From Mycolicibacterium porcinum (GTDB taxonomy: Bacteria; Actinomycetota; Actinomycetes; Mycobacteriales; Mycobacteriaceae), in the NCBI GenBank assembly GCA_002086835.1, contig MVIG01000002.1, forward strand, positions 434,001 through 498,000: DNA of 64,000 nt. Direction: 5' to 3'. The number at the start of each line of letters is the position of its first letter. Within the stretch, counting starts at the first letter, position 1. The position numbers were made by a program, and so were the translations under genes. The notes beneath the pieces are model-generated. The model was not told the origin of the DNA. It did no database searches and was given only the letters and a program-made list of their open reading frames with translations. Below are positions 40,399-52,702 of this stretch, piece after piece.

Positions 40399-41403
40399 GT
40401 GAATGGGAAACGTCCGACACTGGCAGATGTGGCCAGCCGCGCCGGCACTTCGACGGCGGTGGTCAGCTATGTGCTCAACAATGGACCGCGTCCGGTGTCA
40501 GAGCTGTTGCGGGCCAAGGTGGTCCGCGCGATCGACGAACTGAACTACCGGCCTGATGCGCGGGGCAGGGCGCTGCGCCGCTCGAGGCGGTGGCGACAGA
40601 TCGGCCTGCTCGTTCCCGACCTCACGCTGCCACTGTTCGGTCAGTTCGTCGGACGAATCGAGGTCGAGGCCCGCGCGCGTGATCACCTGACCCTGATCGG
40701 CAACACCGGATACGACCCCGAGCGGGAACTCGAATTCGCCACTGCGTTCGCTGAGGTCGGCGTCGACGGGCTCCTGGTAGTCGGTGCGGCCAACGCCCCG
40801 CAGACCGCGAATCTCTGTCAGCAGGAACGGATTCCGGTGGTCTGGATGCACAACATCCGCGGCGACGTCGAAGCCGACATCGTCAGGGTGGACCACGCCC
40901 ATGCCGGCGAACTGCTCACCCGACATCTGTTCGACGTCCACGACTGTCGCGACGTCGCGTTCGTCGGCGGTTTCACGGAGGGCGATGTCCGCCACGGCGA
41001 CCGGGAAACCGTGCAGCAGCGCTTCGAGGGCGTCGCCTCCGTGGTTGGGCGGGGTCTCTCGCACATTCGCACCGACCTCACTCCGGCCGGCGCGTATGCA
41101 GCGGTCAGCGCCTTACTGAGTGGCTCGACGCCTGCCCCGCGAGCTCTGGTGGTGGGGACCTACGGTCAGACGGCTGCCACGGTCCGCGCGATCATCGATG
41201 CCGGGCTGCGCGTGCCCGAGGACATCCGGGTCGTGGGGTTCGACGGCGCCGCCGTCGACTACGGGCAGTTGCGGCTCACCACAGCCCAGCAACCGGTCGA
41301 CGTACTTGCCCGCCTGGCATTGGGCCGGCTGCTCGGTGATCCCCTGGTGGGAGGTGATCTGCTGCCCACGTTGCGTCTGGGGGAGACCTGCGGGTGCGCG
41401 TGA
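40399..41403 (+). CDS. LacI-family transcriptional regulator
   Basis: A 334-residue LacI/GalR-type repressor. The N-terminal helix-turn-helix is PTLADVASRAGTSTAVVSYV with the hinge region LNYRPDARGRALRRSR. The periplasmic-binding-like effector domain contains IGLLVPDLTLPLFGQFV, VDGLLVVGAAN and PEDIRVVGFDGA. GTG 40399 (VNGKRPTLADVA) gives a normal-length protein and follows GGAGGG; the in-frame extension to 40234 runs through the operator and into the neighbour and is rejected. Divergent from the ABC/arylsulfotransferase operon, its likely target. The effector ligand is unknown. Confidence 0.9.
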   Translation: MNGKRPTLADVASRAGTSTAVVSYVLNNGPRPVSELLRAKVVRAIDELNYRPDARGRALRRSRRWRQIGLLVPDLTLPLFGQFVGRIEVEARARDHLTLIGNTGYDPERELEFATAFAEVGVDGLLVVGAANAPQTANLCQQERIPVVWMHNIRGDVEADIVRVDHAHAGELLTRHLFDVHDCRDVAFVGGFTEGDVRHGDRETVQQRFEGVASVVGRGLSHIRTDLTPAGAYAAVSALLSGSTPAPRALVVGTYGQTAATVRAIIDAGLRVPEDIRVVGFDGAAVDYGQLRLTTAQQPVDVLARLALGRLLGDPLVGGDLLPTLRLGETCGCA

Positions 41404-41427
41404 ACATGGCCTTGCTGGGCGCGGGAT

Positions 41428-42531
41428 TCAGGTGGGCGTATCCACCTCGTCCCAGGCGCTGTCCTCGAATCGCACCAACCAGTTCAGCGCGTAGTGGCGC
41501 TCCACGACCACACCGCGGTCCAGGCCCTCCGGCGCGGGCAATTCCTTGAGCTGCGCCTGGCGCACAAGCCAATGAAGGCGATAGTGCAGATCGAGCGCGT
41601 CGAGGATCTCGCTGCCGGAGCGCATGCGCATTGCGCCCAGGACACCCTGAACATCCGTGGCATCGAGCATGGTGCGCGTGGCGCGGGGGACGTCGCAGAT
41701 CGCATCCGGGAACGGCAGGACATCGAGCAGGCCCATGGCCCACTGCAGCACGGCAAGGCATTCGTAGCGCCAAGCGAACTGGGCGACCTCCGACTGGGTC
41801 GGCGCCTGATCGAATAGGAAGGCACGTTCCTTGGGCGTGAGCGCGGCCTCGGCCGATGGCAGCCGCTGCAGCAGGGAGTCCAGCGGCAGCGCCTCGCCGG
41901 TGGCCATCGACTCGGCACGCACCGCGACCGCCAGCAATGCGAAGGCCCGCTCGGCAATCTCCTGCGGCGTGCGCTGCCGCAGTTCGGGCTCCGAGATCAG
42001 CGGCGGCAGGGATGCGGACGGCGACAGACTTCTCGCCGCCAGTTCGGCCTCGGTCCGCGCCTTACGTTGCCATGCCTGATCGGGATAGGGCAGTGCGGCG
42101 CCCGGGTCGGCCTCGGCACCGTCGGCGGACAACAGCAGGCGCCCTTGCGGATCGCGGATGCCGCCATCCGGGAGGAACACGATCGCATTTGCGCGCTGCG
42201 CCCACTGCGCCAGCGCATCGAGCTGCGCTTCATCGATGGTCAGGCTCCAATGCTGCTGCACGCGTTGCACGTGCCGCAGGACGTGATAGCGATTGCGCGT
42301 CATCTGGCCATCGCCGCGACTCAGTACATAGCCCACCAATCCCGCCAGGTGCTGCGCAAGCTCCGGATCGGAAAGGTCGCGGTGGCCATTCAGGGCATGC
42401 GGGAAACCGGGCACCGGAACATCGCTGCGGGTGCAGTACGCATTGACCAGCACGCCATCGCCGTCCGGCTCACCTTCCACGTGATCCGGTTTCGGCGGAA
42501 CGCCCTTCAGGCGCGCAAGCAGGCTCTTCAT
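41428..42531 (-). CDS. DUF4272-domain protein
   Basis: A 367-residue cytosolic protein recognised as DUF4272 by the middle segment RKARTEAELAARSLSP, then RTPQEIAERAFALLAVAVRAESM and AQFAWRYECLAVLQWAMGLL. The N-terminus has NAYCTRSDVPVPGFPHA. The function of DUF4272 is unknown. ATG 42531 has a GGGAG ribosome site eight bases upstream. From memory, proteins of this length and sequence are commoner in gammaproteobacteria (Xanthomonadaceae, Pseudomonas) than in mycobacteria, so transfer is possible. It stands alone between convergent LacI and co-directional TetR genes. Confidence 0.78.
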   Translation of the reverse strand: MKSLLARLKGVPPKPDHVEGEPDGDGVLVNAYCTRSDVPVPGFPHALNGHRDLSDPELAQHLAGLVGYVLSRGDGQMTRNRYHVLRHVQRVQQHWSLTIDEAQLDALAQWAQRANAIVFLPDGGIRDPQGRLLLSADGAEADPGAALPYPDQAWQRKARTEAELAARSLSPSASLPPLISEPELRQRTPQEIAERAFALLAVAVRAESMATGEALPLDSLLQRLPSAEAALTPKERAFLFDQAPTQSEVAQFAWRYECLAVLQWAMGLLDVLPFPDAICDVPRATRTMLDATDVQGVLGAMRMRSGSEILDALDLHYRLHWLVRQAQLKELPAPEGLDRGVVVERHYALNWLVRFEDSAWDEVDTPT

Positions 42532-42665
42532 CCATGGACTCCCTCTGGCGATTCGAAGGCTAGCGGCTCTGCCCGCCGATGCTCGCACAGCATGGCGCGC
42601 GCGAGATGCCGAGCAGGCGTGAGGTGGCCAGGTTTGTTGCCGCGATGGCTGCGGGTGCGGGTGAG

Positions 42666-43286
42666 CTAGGCGGGAAGCAATCCGCTCAGTGCGGTTCGAG
42701 CCAACCGCCGGGCGTGTTCCTCGGTGAGGGCATAGTGGCCACTGAGGCGGCGGAAGATCAACGGCCCGAACAGGATGTCGATGACGTCGTCGATCGCGAT
42801 GTCCGCGTCGGCGTCGCCACGATCGACACCGCGTTGCCATAGTTCGGTGATCGCGGCGCGCCGCCCGCCCAGGAAGTACTCACGGAAATACTTCGCGCCC
42901 GTTTGATCTTCGACGCATGCCGCGAGCAGCTGGGCGAAAACCTCCCCGCGGGCGCTGGCGTAGAACGCCGAGACGCGCACCACCTGTTCGGTGAGATCGC
43001 CTGCGGTGCTGCCGGTGTCGGGCAATGGCAACGTTTCGGCCATCATCATCCCGAAGGCCTCGGCTGCGACGGCGGTCCGCGATGGCCAGTGCTTGTAGAG
43101 GGTGGCCTTGCTGGCGCCGGACCGGGCCGCGATCGCGTCCATGGTGGCCGCCGGGAAACCACCCTCGTCGAGCAGTTCCGCTGTGGCGACCAGTATCGCC
43201 TGGTGGACGCGGTCGCTGCGCGCGCCGGTGGGGCGGGCGAAATCCTCGCCCGCCCCGCGCGGATCTGTCTCAACTCGCGGTGACAT
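42666..43286 (-). CDS. TetR-family transcriptional regulator
   Basis: A 206-residue repressor. The N-terminal DNA-binding helices read VHQAILVATAELLDEGGFPA and IAARSGASKATLYKHWPSR, with ligand-binding helices after residue 80 (TetR_C_11-like). The ATG at 43286 overlaps the upstream SDR gene by 17 bases, so the two are translated together. Probably controls the SDR operon through the palindrome at 44146-44161. Ligand unknown. Confidence 0.9.
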   Translation of the reverse strand: MSPRVETDPRGAGEDFARPTGARSDRVHQAILVATAELLDEGGFPAATMDAIAARSGASKATLYKHWPSRTAVAAEAFGMMMAETLPLPDTGSTAGDLTEQVVRVSAFYASARGEVFAQLLAACVEDQTGAKYFREYFLGGRRAAITELWQRGVDRGDADADIAIDDVIDILFGPLIFRRLSGHYALTEEHARRLARTALSGLLPA

Positions 43287-44115
43287 CGTCGAAATCCGTT
43301 GATTCCGAAACGCTTCGCCACTGCGCGAGCTCGGCCTGCACCTGGGAGATCTTGCCCTCGACCGCTGCAATGGTGTCGTTGCCCAGCAGCAGGCGCAGTG
43401 GCGGCTGCGGTGATTCCACGACGTCGATGATGGCCTTGGCTGCCTTCACCGGGTCGCCGGGCTGGTCGTGGTTGCGCTCGCCCGCAGCGACGCGCATCTG
43501 ACCGGCGGGCCCGTCGGCGTAGTCGTCGATGACGTTGCGCTGGGTCTGCAGGCTCGACGAGTCGAGGAAGTCGGTGCGGAAGTAGCCGGGCTCGACGACC
43601 ATCGCGTGCACGCCCAGCGGCCGCAGTTCGGCGTGCAGGGCCTCGGACAGTGCCTCGACGGCGAATTTGGTCGACGCGTAGACGCCCCAGCCGGCCGAGC
43701 CGACGAATCCGCCGACCGAGGAGATGTTGACGATGGTGCCCGACCGCTGGGCCCGCAGCACCGGGGCGACGGCACGGGTGACGGTAAGCAGGCCGAACAC
43801 GTTGGTCTCGTAGACCGCTCGTACCTCGGCGTCGGTGGCCTCCTCGACAGCACCCAGCAGTCCGCGCCCGGCGTTGTTGATCAGCACGTCGATGCGGCCG
43901 AAGCGATCCACCGCCGCCTGCGCGGCCTGTTGCGCCTGCTCTTCGTTGGTGACGTCCAACGCCACGGCGAGCACATTGTCGTTCTCGCCGAGGGCGGCTG
44001 TCACGGCGGCGGCGTCGCGCGCGGTGGCGACCACCTGATGGCCGCGCTCCAAGGCGTCGCGGGCGATCTGCAATCCGAATCCGCGGGAAGCTCCGGTGAT
44101 GAACCAAACGCTCAT
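43270..44115 (-). CDS. Short-chain dehydrogenase/reductase (classical SDR)
   Basis: A 281-residue NAD(P)-dependent oxidoreductase. The cofactor motif is TGASRGFG (TGxxxGxG), with DVLINNAG, the catalytic Ser in VNISSVGG and YASTK as the YxxxK pair. The ATARDAA segment after beta-2 suggests NADP. ATG 44115 (MSVWFITGASRGFG) is chosen over the 44127 GTG. It forms a two-gene unit with the TetR regulator. Related mycobacterial SDR/TetR pairs respond to small aldehydes or ketones, but the substrate cannot be read from the sequence. Confidence 0.92.
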   Translation of the reverse strand: MSVWFITGASRGFGLQIARDALERGHQVVATARDAAAVTAALGENDNVLAVALDVTNEEQAQQAAQAAVDRFGRIDVLINNAGRGLLGAVEEATDAEVRAVYETNVFGLLTVTRAVAPVLRAQRSGTIVNISSVGGFVGSAGWGVYASTKFAVEALSEALHAELRPLGVHAMVVEPGYFRTDFLDSSSLQTQRNVIDDYADGPAGQMRVAAGERNHDQPGDPVKAAKAIIDVVESPQPPLRLLLGNDTIAAVEGKISQVQAELAQWRSVSESTDFDDVTAS

Positions 44116-44145
44116 GTCTCTGACCACCTGTTCTTGATCTATCTG

Positions 44146-44161
44146 AACTGTACGTCCAGTT
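44146..44161. promoter_or_regulatory. TetR-type operator upstream of the SDR
   Basis: AACTGTACGTCCAGTT is a 16-base palindrome with a single mismatched pair. It lies 31 bases upstream of the SDR ATG, in the expected promoter position for autoregulation of the SDR/TetR unit. Confidence 0.6.
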
Positions 44162-44365
44162 TAGTTGTCGTTGATGGTCGATGTAACCGCGTTCGCGGCG
44201 GAGGTATTCCGGCGGGCTTCTGGCGTCCCCGGCCGACGACAGGGCCGTTGTGCGATTGCTCAAAGGCGCTCGTCAGTGTTTGGGCATTATCTGCTCGCTA
44301 CATGCGTGCGCCGGGAGTGATGCTGACTCACAACACCCGGCGAGTCGAAAGGCTGGAAACCACAG

Positions 44366-45367
44366 ATGAGCACGCATGACGGCATCGTCGGCGCACTGCC
44401 CGCCACCAAGGTCCCCCGCTATGCCGGGAAGGGCACGTTCGCCCGGATCGCCGACATCCACGAGGTGTCCGACTACGACATCGCGATCCTCGGAGTCCCG
44501 TTCGACGGTGGCACGTCCTACCGGCCCGGCGCCCGCTTCGGTCCCATGGCCGTCCGCCAGGCCGCCCGCACGCTGCGCCCCGGCTACCACGTGGAACTCG
44601 GCGTCGCCCCACTGGAGCACGTGCAGGTCGTCGACGCCGGCGACGTCGCCGTCACCCCGTACAACATCGCCGAGGCCTGCCAGCAGATCCAGGATCACGC
44701 CTCCGACATCCTGGCCGGCGGCGACCGCCGCATCGTGTCCATCGGCGGTGACCACACCATCGCGTTGCCGAACCTGCGGGCATTGCATGCCAAGCACGGG
44801 CCCGTCGCGCTGGTCCACTTCGACGCCCACCTGGACACCTGGGACACCTACTTCAACGCCCCGGTCACCCACGGCACGATCTTCCGGCGGGCGTTCGAAG
44901 AGGGTCTGCTCATCGAGGATCACTCGATCCACGTCGGCATCCGCGGCCCGATCTACGACCAGATCGACCTCGATGACGACGCCCGCATGGGCTTCAAGAT
45001 CATCCGGGCCGGCGATCTCGACGTGATCGGTACCGACGCGGCCGTCGACGTGGTGCGGCGCAGGGTCGACGACCTGCCGGTGTACCTGTCCATCGACATC
45101 GACGTGCTCGACCCGGCCTTCGCCCCGGGCACCGGCACCCCCGAATCCGGCGGCCTGACCTCGCGCGAACTGCTGAAGATGCTGCGCAAGATGTCCGGAC
45201 TGAACATCGTCGGCGCCGATGTCGTCGAGGTGGCACCCGCCTACGACCACGCCGAAATCACCAGCGTGGCAGCGGCCACCGTGGTGTTCGACCTCGTGTC
45301 GCTCATGGTCGCTGGACGGGTGTCAAATCTTCCGGTCAACGGAGAAGTTGCGGCCACAGCGCCGTAG
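44366..45367 (+). CDS. speB: Agmatinase-family ureohydrolase
   Basis: A 333-residue manganese ureohydrolase. Metal-binding motifs are all present: GGDHTIALP, VHFDAHLDTWD and SIDIDVLDPAFAPGTGTPES. The substrate loop and length fit agmatinase (agmatine to putrescine and urea), but guanidinobutyrase or another guanidino-acid hydrolase is equally possible. ATG 44366. The gene is followed by the glycine riboswitch and has no polyamine genes next to it. The 250-base upstream region is shared with the divergent SDR. Possibly used to obtain nitrogen from guanidino compounds. Confidence 0.88.
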   Translation: MSTHDGIVGALPATKVPRYAGKGTFARIADIHEVSDYDIAILGVPFDGGTSYRPGARFGPMAVRQAARTLRPGYHVELGVAPLEHVQVVDAGDVAVTPYNIAEACQQIQDHASDILAGGDRRIVSIGGDHTIALPNLRALHAKHGPVALVHFDAHLDTWDTYFNAPVTHGTIFRRAFEEGLLIEDHSIHVGIRGPIYDQIDLDDDARMGFKIIRAGDLDVIGTDAAVDVVRRRVDDLPVYLSIDIDVLDPAFAPGTGTPESGGLTSRELLKMLRKMSGLNIVGADVVEVAPAYDHAEITSVAAATVVFDLVSLMVAGRVSNLPVNGEVAATAP

Positions 45368-45406
45368 TCGAGTAGCATCCGTCACATAACTCAATACGTC
45401 GTTGAC

Positions 45407-45589
45407 GCGCTGTGGGAGAACCTCCGATCCGGAGGCGCCGTAGGAGCAACTCCTCCCCGGGAATCTCTCAGGCCCAATACCGCAGCGTCGAGACAACTCT
45501 GGAGAACAGCGCGATCGCATGTTTCGCGCTTACCGAAGGGGACAGGCGCTACGCGCTAAAGCTCTCAGGTTTCAGGACAGAGCGGGGAG
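45407..45589 (+). promoter_or_regulatory. Tandem glycine riboswitch
   Basis: Two aptamers in tandem in the leader of gcvP. Aptamer 1 (45407-45512) is closed by a perfect seven-base P1 (GCGCTGT/ACAGCGC) and contains GGGAGAACCTCC, GCCGTAGGAG, CTCTCAGGCCC and CTCTGGAGAAC. Aptamer 2 (about 45513-45589) contains ACCGAAGGGGACAGGCGC, GCTCTCAGGTTTCAGGACAG and AGCGGGGAGG. These are the recognised glycine-riboswitch core elements. Glycine binding is expected to turn on the downstream operon. No clear terminator stem is seen before the gcvP ribosome site (GGAG at 45632), so control of translation is more likely than attenuation. Confidence 0.95.
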
Positions 45590-45643
45590 GTGTCACTTCA
45601 CGACGCATCGCGTAACCGCGGTGCCCGAAACCGGAGTCACCTC

Positions 45644-48513
<2,870 letters not shown>

Positions 48514-48517
<4 letters not shown>

Positions 48518-49626
48518 CCGACACCAACGCCCCCGCATCCCCGCTGCTCGACGAACATCGGGGCCTGGGCGCCGCATTCACCGACTTCGCCGGGTGGGCA
48601 ATGCCACTGAAGTACGGCAGTGAACTGGCCGAGCACAAGGCGGTCCGGGAGACTGCCGGGCTGTTCGACCTGTCCCACATGGGCGAGATCTCGATCACCG
48701 GGCCGCAGGCCGCCGAGGCGCTGGACTTCGCCTTGGTCGGTGAGGCCTCCAAGATCGGCCTCGGCCGGGCCAAGTACTCGCTGATATGCGACGCCGACGG
48801 CGGGGTGATCGACGATCTGGTGGTGTACCGGCTCGCCGACGAGCACTACCTCGTGGTCGCCAACGCCGCGAACGCGCCGGTAGTGGCCCGCGAATTGGTC
48901 AGTCGGGCAGCACAGTTCGATGCCGACGTCGACGACCAGTCCACGAGCACCGCGCTGATCGCCGTTCAGGGCCCCGCCTCCGAAGCGATCGTGCGCTCGT
49001 TGGTGCCGGAGGACCAGCGCGGAGCCGTCGCCGAACTCAAGTATTACGCGGTGACCGAGGCCCAGGTCGGCGGCATCGATGTGCTGCTGGCCCGCACCGG
49101 CTACACCGGCGAGGACGGCTTCGAGCTCTATGTGCCGAACGCGCAGGCCGCCGCGTTGTGGCGGACGCTGCTGGCGGCCACCACCGAGGCCGGCGGGTTG
49201 CCGGCCGGTCTGGCCTGCCGCGACACCCTGCGGCTGGAAGCCGGCATGGCGCTGTACGGGCACGAGCTCACCCGCGAGCTCAACCCCTATGCGGCCGGAC
49301 TCGGCAAGGTTGTCCGCCTGGGCAAGGAGTTCGTCGGACGTGAGGCGCTGCAAGGACTTTCTGAGCAGCCCGTGTCACGCGTCCTGGTCGGGCTGAAGGG
49401 CGCCACCCGGCGCGCGGCCCGGGCCGGCTACGCCGTCGAGAACGCTGACGGAAGCCAGGTGGGGACGGTGACGTCGGGCGCGCTGTCGCCGACCCTTGGT
49501 TACCCGATCGCGCTGGCCTACCTCGACACGAGCCTTGCCGAACCCGGAACCGTGCTGCAGGTGGACATCCGCGGCAACAAAGAACAGTTCGAAGTCACCC
49601 AGGCCCCGTTCTACCGCCGCAGCTGA
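48514..49626 (+). CDS. gcvT: Glycine cleavage T protein (aminomethyltransferase)
   Basis: A 370-residue folate enzyme that moves the methylene group from GcvH to tetrahydrofolate, releasing ammonia. Recognised by [67 protein letters not shown] and the C-terminal barrel with [23 protein letters not shown] 48514 has AGGAGG eight bases before it and overlaps the gcvP stop. The 5' open frame extending to 48265 is inside gcvP and is rejected. Confidence 0.97.
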
Positions 49627-49639
49627 AAGGACCCCAGAC

Positions 49640-50038
49640 ATGACGAACCAGACCATCCCCGACGACCGTAGCTACACCGAAGAACACGAATGGGTGCTGA
49701 TCGCACCGGGCGCTGCTCTGCCGGACACCCCGGTACGCGTCGGCATCACCTCGGTCGCGGCCGCGGCGCTCGGTGACCTCGTCTACCTCGACCTTCCCGA
49801 GGTTGGCTCCGACATCGTCGCGGGCGAGACCTGCGGCGAAGTGGAATCCACCAAGACCGTCTCAGAGCTGTACCCACCGGTCAGCGGGACCGTCACGGCG
49901 GTCAACACCGCAGCCGTCGACGATCCCGCCCTGGTCACCTCCGACCCGTACGGCGAGGGCTGGCTGTTCGAGGTCCAGGCCACCGCAGCCGGAAACCTGC
50001 TGACCGCAGCCGAATACACCGAGAAGAGCGAGGCCTAG
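49640..50038 (+). CDS. gcvH: Glycine cleavage H protein
   Basis: A 132-residue lipoyl carrier. The lipoylated lysine is in [18 protein letters not shown] (near residue 70), and [10 protein letters not shown] is the family N-terminus. It shuttles the aminomethyl group between GcvP, GcvT and the lipoamide dehydrogenase. ATG 49640 follows GAAAGG; the open frame from 49496 lies in gcvT. Two bases separate it from glyA. The lipoyl synthase and dehydrogenase it needs are both encoded further along the same operon. Confidence 0.97.
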   Translation: MTNQTIPDDRSYTEEHEWVLIAPGAALPDTPVRVGITSVAAAALGDLVYLDLPEVGSDIVAGETCGEVESTKTVSELYPPVSGTVTAVNTAAVDDPALVTSDPYGEGWLFEVQATAAGNLLTAAEYTEKSEA

Positions 50039-50040
50039 AC

Positions 50041-51309
50041 ATGAGCATCCTCGACGAACGTCTCGCCGACTTCGACCCCGAGATCTTCTCGGCGATCGGC
50101 GACGAACTGCACCGGCAGCGGCTCGGCCTGGAGATGATCGCCTCGGAGAACCACGCCCCGCTGGCGGTCATGCAGGCCCAGGGCTCGGTGCTGACCAACA
50201 AGTACGCGGAAGGCTATCCGGGCCGGCGCTACTACGGCGGTTGCGAACACATCGACGTGGTCGAACGGCTGGCCATCGACCGGGTGAAGTCGTTGTTCGG
50301 CGCCGAATTCGCCAACGTCCAGCCGCATTCGGGTGCCCAGGCCAATGCCGCGGTGATGCATGCACTGATCAAGCCGGGCGACACGATCCTCGGGCTGTCC
50401 CTGGACTGCGGCGGGCATCTGACGCACGGCATGCGGCTGAACTTCTCCGGCAAGCTCTACAACGTCGCCGCCTACGGGGTGTCCAAGGAGGACTACCTCA
50501 TCGACATGGAGGCCGTCGCCGCCGCGGCCCGGGAACACAAGCCGCAGCTGATCATCGCCGGCTGGTCCGCATACCCGCGGCAGCTGGATTTCGCGCGGTT
50601 CCGTGAGATCGCCGACGAGGTCGGTGCCTATCTGATGGTCGACATGGCGCACTTCGCGGGCCTGGTCGCCGCCGGTCTGCACCCGTCGCCGGTGCCGCAC
50701 GCCCACGTCGTCACCTCCACCACACACAAGACCCTGGGCGGACCTCGCGGCGGCGTCATCCTCACCAACGAGGCCGACATCGCCAAGAAGATCAACTCGG
50801 CCGTGTTCCCCGGCCAGCAGGGCGGCCCGCTGGAGCATGTGATCGCAGCCAAGGCAGTCGGATTCAAGATGGCCGCACAGCCAGAATTCGCCGAACGTCA
50901 ACAGCGGGTGCTGCGCGGCGCGCGGATCCTGGCCGAACGGCTGAGCCAGCCGGACGTCAAGGACGCCGGGATCACCGTCCTCACCGGCGGCACCGATGTG
51001 CACCTGGTGCTGGTCGATCTTCGCAACGCCGCCATCGACGGGCAGCAGGCCGAGGACCGGCTCGAGGCCGTCGGTATCACGGTGAACCGCAACGCGGTTC
51101 CGTTCGACCCACGTCCGCCGATGGTCACCTCCGGGCTCCGGATCGGCACCCCGGCGCTGGCCGCTCGCGGGTTCGGTGACGAGGAGTTCGCGCGGGTCGC
51201 CGACGTCATCGCTGCCGCGCTCGTCGCCGATGCGGACGCCGACACCGAAGACCTTGCGGCGCAGGTGCGTACGCTGGCCGAGCAGTTCCCCCTGTATCCG
51301 GAGCTGTAG
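50041..51309 (+). CDS. glyA: Serine hydroxymethyltransferase (operon copy)
   Basis: A 422-residue PLP enzyme that joins glycine and methylene-tetrahydrofolate to serine. Motifs: [46 protein letters not shown], and the PLP lysine in [15 protein letters not shown]. The start is fixed by the two-base gap after gcvH. Together with the gcv genes it converts two glycines to one serine, which SdaA then deaminates. Mycobacteria usually have other glyA genes, so this is likely the catabolic isozyme. Confidence 0.97.
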   Translation: MSILDERLADFDPEIFSAIGDELHRQRLGLEMIASENHAPLAVMQAQGSVLTNKYAEGYPGRRYYGGCEHIDVVERLAIDRVKSLFGAEFANVQPHSGAQANAAVMHALIKPGDTILGLSLDCGGHLTHGMRLNFSGKLYNVAAYGVSKEDYLIDMEAVAAAAREHKPQLIIAGWSAYPRQLDFARFREIADEVGAYLMVDMAHFAGLVAAGLHPSPVPHAHVVTSTTHKTLGGPRGGVILTNEADIAKKINSAVFPGQQGGPLEHVIAAKAVGFKMAAQPEFAERQQRVLRGARILAERLSQPDVKDAGITVLTGGTDVHLVLVDLRNAAIDGQQAEDRLEAVGITVNRNAVPFDPRPPMVTSGLRIGTPALAARGFGDEEFARVADVIAAALVADADADTEDLAAQVRTLAEQFPLYPEL

Positions 51310-51311
51310 CC

Positions 51312-52697
51312 ATGGCCGTCAGCGTGTTCGACCTGTTCTCGGTGGGCATCGGCCCCTCGAGCTCACACACCGTCGGCCCGATGCGGGCGGCCGGCCTGTT
51401 CGTCGACGAACTCGTCGGTCGCGACATGGTCGATCACGTCGCCGAGGTCAGGGTGGATCTGTTCGGGTCCCTGGCGGCGACCGGCGCCGGGCACGGAACG
51501 ATGCCTGCCATCCTGCTGGGTTTGGAGGGCTACCGGCCGGAGACGATCGAGACCGACGAGATGGAACGGCGGCTGGCGACCATTCGTGCCGACGGGAAAA
51601 TCCTCTTGGCGGGCCGTGTCGTCATCGCGCTGACCGAATCCGACATGCAGCTGCAACCGGGCCGCCGCCTCGAGCAGCACCCGAATGCCATGACACTGGC
51701 GGCGTTTTCGGCTGGTGGTGCTGTCGTCTACCGCGACACGTACTTCTCGGTCGGTGGCGGCTTCGTCGTCGCCGAAACCTTGCCGGACCGGAGCGAGGGG
51801 GCGGACGCCTGCGCCGACGGCTTCTTCCGCTCCGCCGCCGAGCTCCTGGCCCTGACCGAGCGGGACGGGCTGTCGGTCAGCCAGGCGATGATGCGGCAGG
51901 AGTGCGTGAACCGAAGCGAAGCCGAGGTTCGGGAACGCCTGCTGCACATCCGCGACGTCATGGTCGCCTGCCAGGCCAACGGGATGTCGCGCGATGGCTT
52001 CCTGCCGGGTAACCTGCAGGTCCGCCGTCGGGCCAGGGACTGGTTCGTGCGGCTCGATGCCGAAGACCCGCAGCGTGATCCGGCCTTCGCCGAAGACTGG
52101 GTGAACCTGGTGGCGCTCGCGGTCAACGAAGAGAACGCGTCGGGCGGCCGGATCGTGACCGCACCGACCAACGGTGCGGCCGGGATCATCCCGGCGGTCC
52201 TGCACTACGCGTTGCGCTACACCCCGGCCGGCATCGCCGACCCGGACGACACCACCATCCGATTCCTGCTGACGGCAGGGGCCATCGGATCGCTGTACAA
52301 GGAGCGGGCCTCGATCTCGGGTGCGGAGGTGGGATGCCAGGGCGAGGTCGGCTCGGCGGCGTCGATGGCCGCCGGAGGACTGGCCGAAATCCTGGGTGGC
52401 ACACCGCGACAGGTAGAGAACGCCGCGGAAATCGCCATGGAGCACAGCCTCGGCCTCACCTGCGATCCGATCGGCGGCCTGGTGCAGATCCCGTGCATCG
52501 AACGTAACGCCATCTCGGCAGGCAAGGCGATCAACGCGGCCCGCATGGCGTTGCGCGGTGACGGCACGCACCGGGTGAGCCTCGACCAGGTCATCGAGAC
52601 CATGCGCGCCACCGGAATGGACATGAGTGCCAAGTACAAAGAGACCTCCACCGGCGGGCTCGCGGTCAACGTCTCCGTCAACGTCGTCGAATGCTGA
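51312..52697 (+). CDS. sdaA: L-serine ammonia-lyase (4Fe-4S, single chain)
   Basis: A 461-residue iron-sulfur serine dehydratase giving pyruvate and ammonia. The N-terminal domain starts [20 protein letters not shown]. The catalytic domain contains [18 protein letters not shown] and [18 protein letters not shown], with the cysteines expected to hold the oxygen-sensitive cluster. A C-terminal Cys (VVEC) matches the family tail that can plug the active site. ATG 51312 is two bases after glyA. Its presence turns the glycine operon into a route to central carbon metabolism. Confidence 0.95.
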   Translation: MAVSVFDLFSVGIGPSSSHTVGPMRAAGLFVDELVGRDMVDHVAEVRVDLFGSLAATGAGHGTMPAILLGLEGYRPETIETDEMERRLATIRADGKILLAGRVVIALTESDMQLQPGRRLEQHPNAMTLAAFSAGGAVVYRDTYFSVGGGFVVAETLPDRSEGADACADGFFRSAAELLALTERDGLSVSQAMMRQECVNRSEAEVRERLLHIRDVMVACQANGMSRDGFLPGNLQVRRRARDWFVRLDAEDPQRDPAFAEDWVNLVALAVNEENASGGRIVTAPTNGAAGIIPAVLHYALRYTPAGIADPDDTTIRFLLTAGAIGSLYKERASISGAEVGCQGEVGSAASMAAGGLAEILGGTPRQVENAAEIAMEHSLGLTCDPIGGLVQIPCIERNAISAGKAINAARMALRGDGTHRVSLDQVIETMRATGMDMSAKYKETSTGGLAVNVSVNVVEC

Positions 52698-52702
52698 GGG
52701 AT

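Noticed and set aside
45412..45615. 67-codon frame
   Set aside because: Lies in the glycine riboswitch; RNA structure explains the conservation better than coding.
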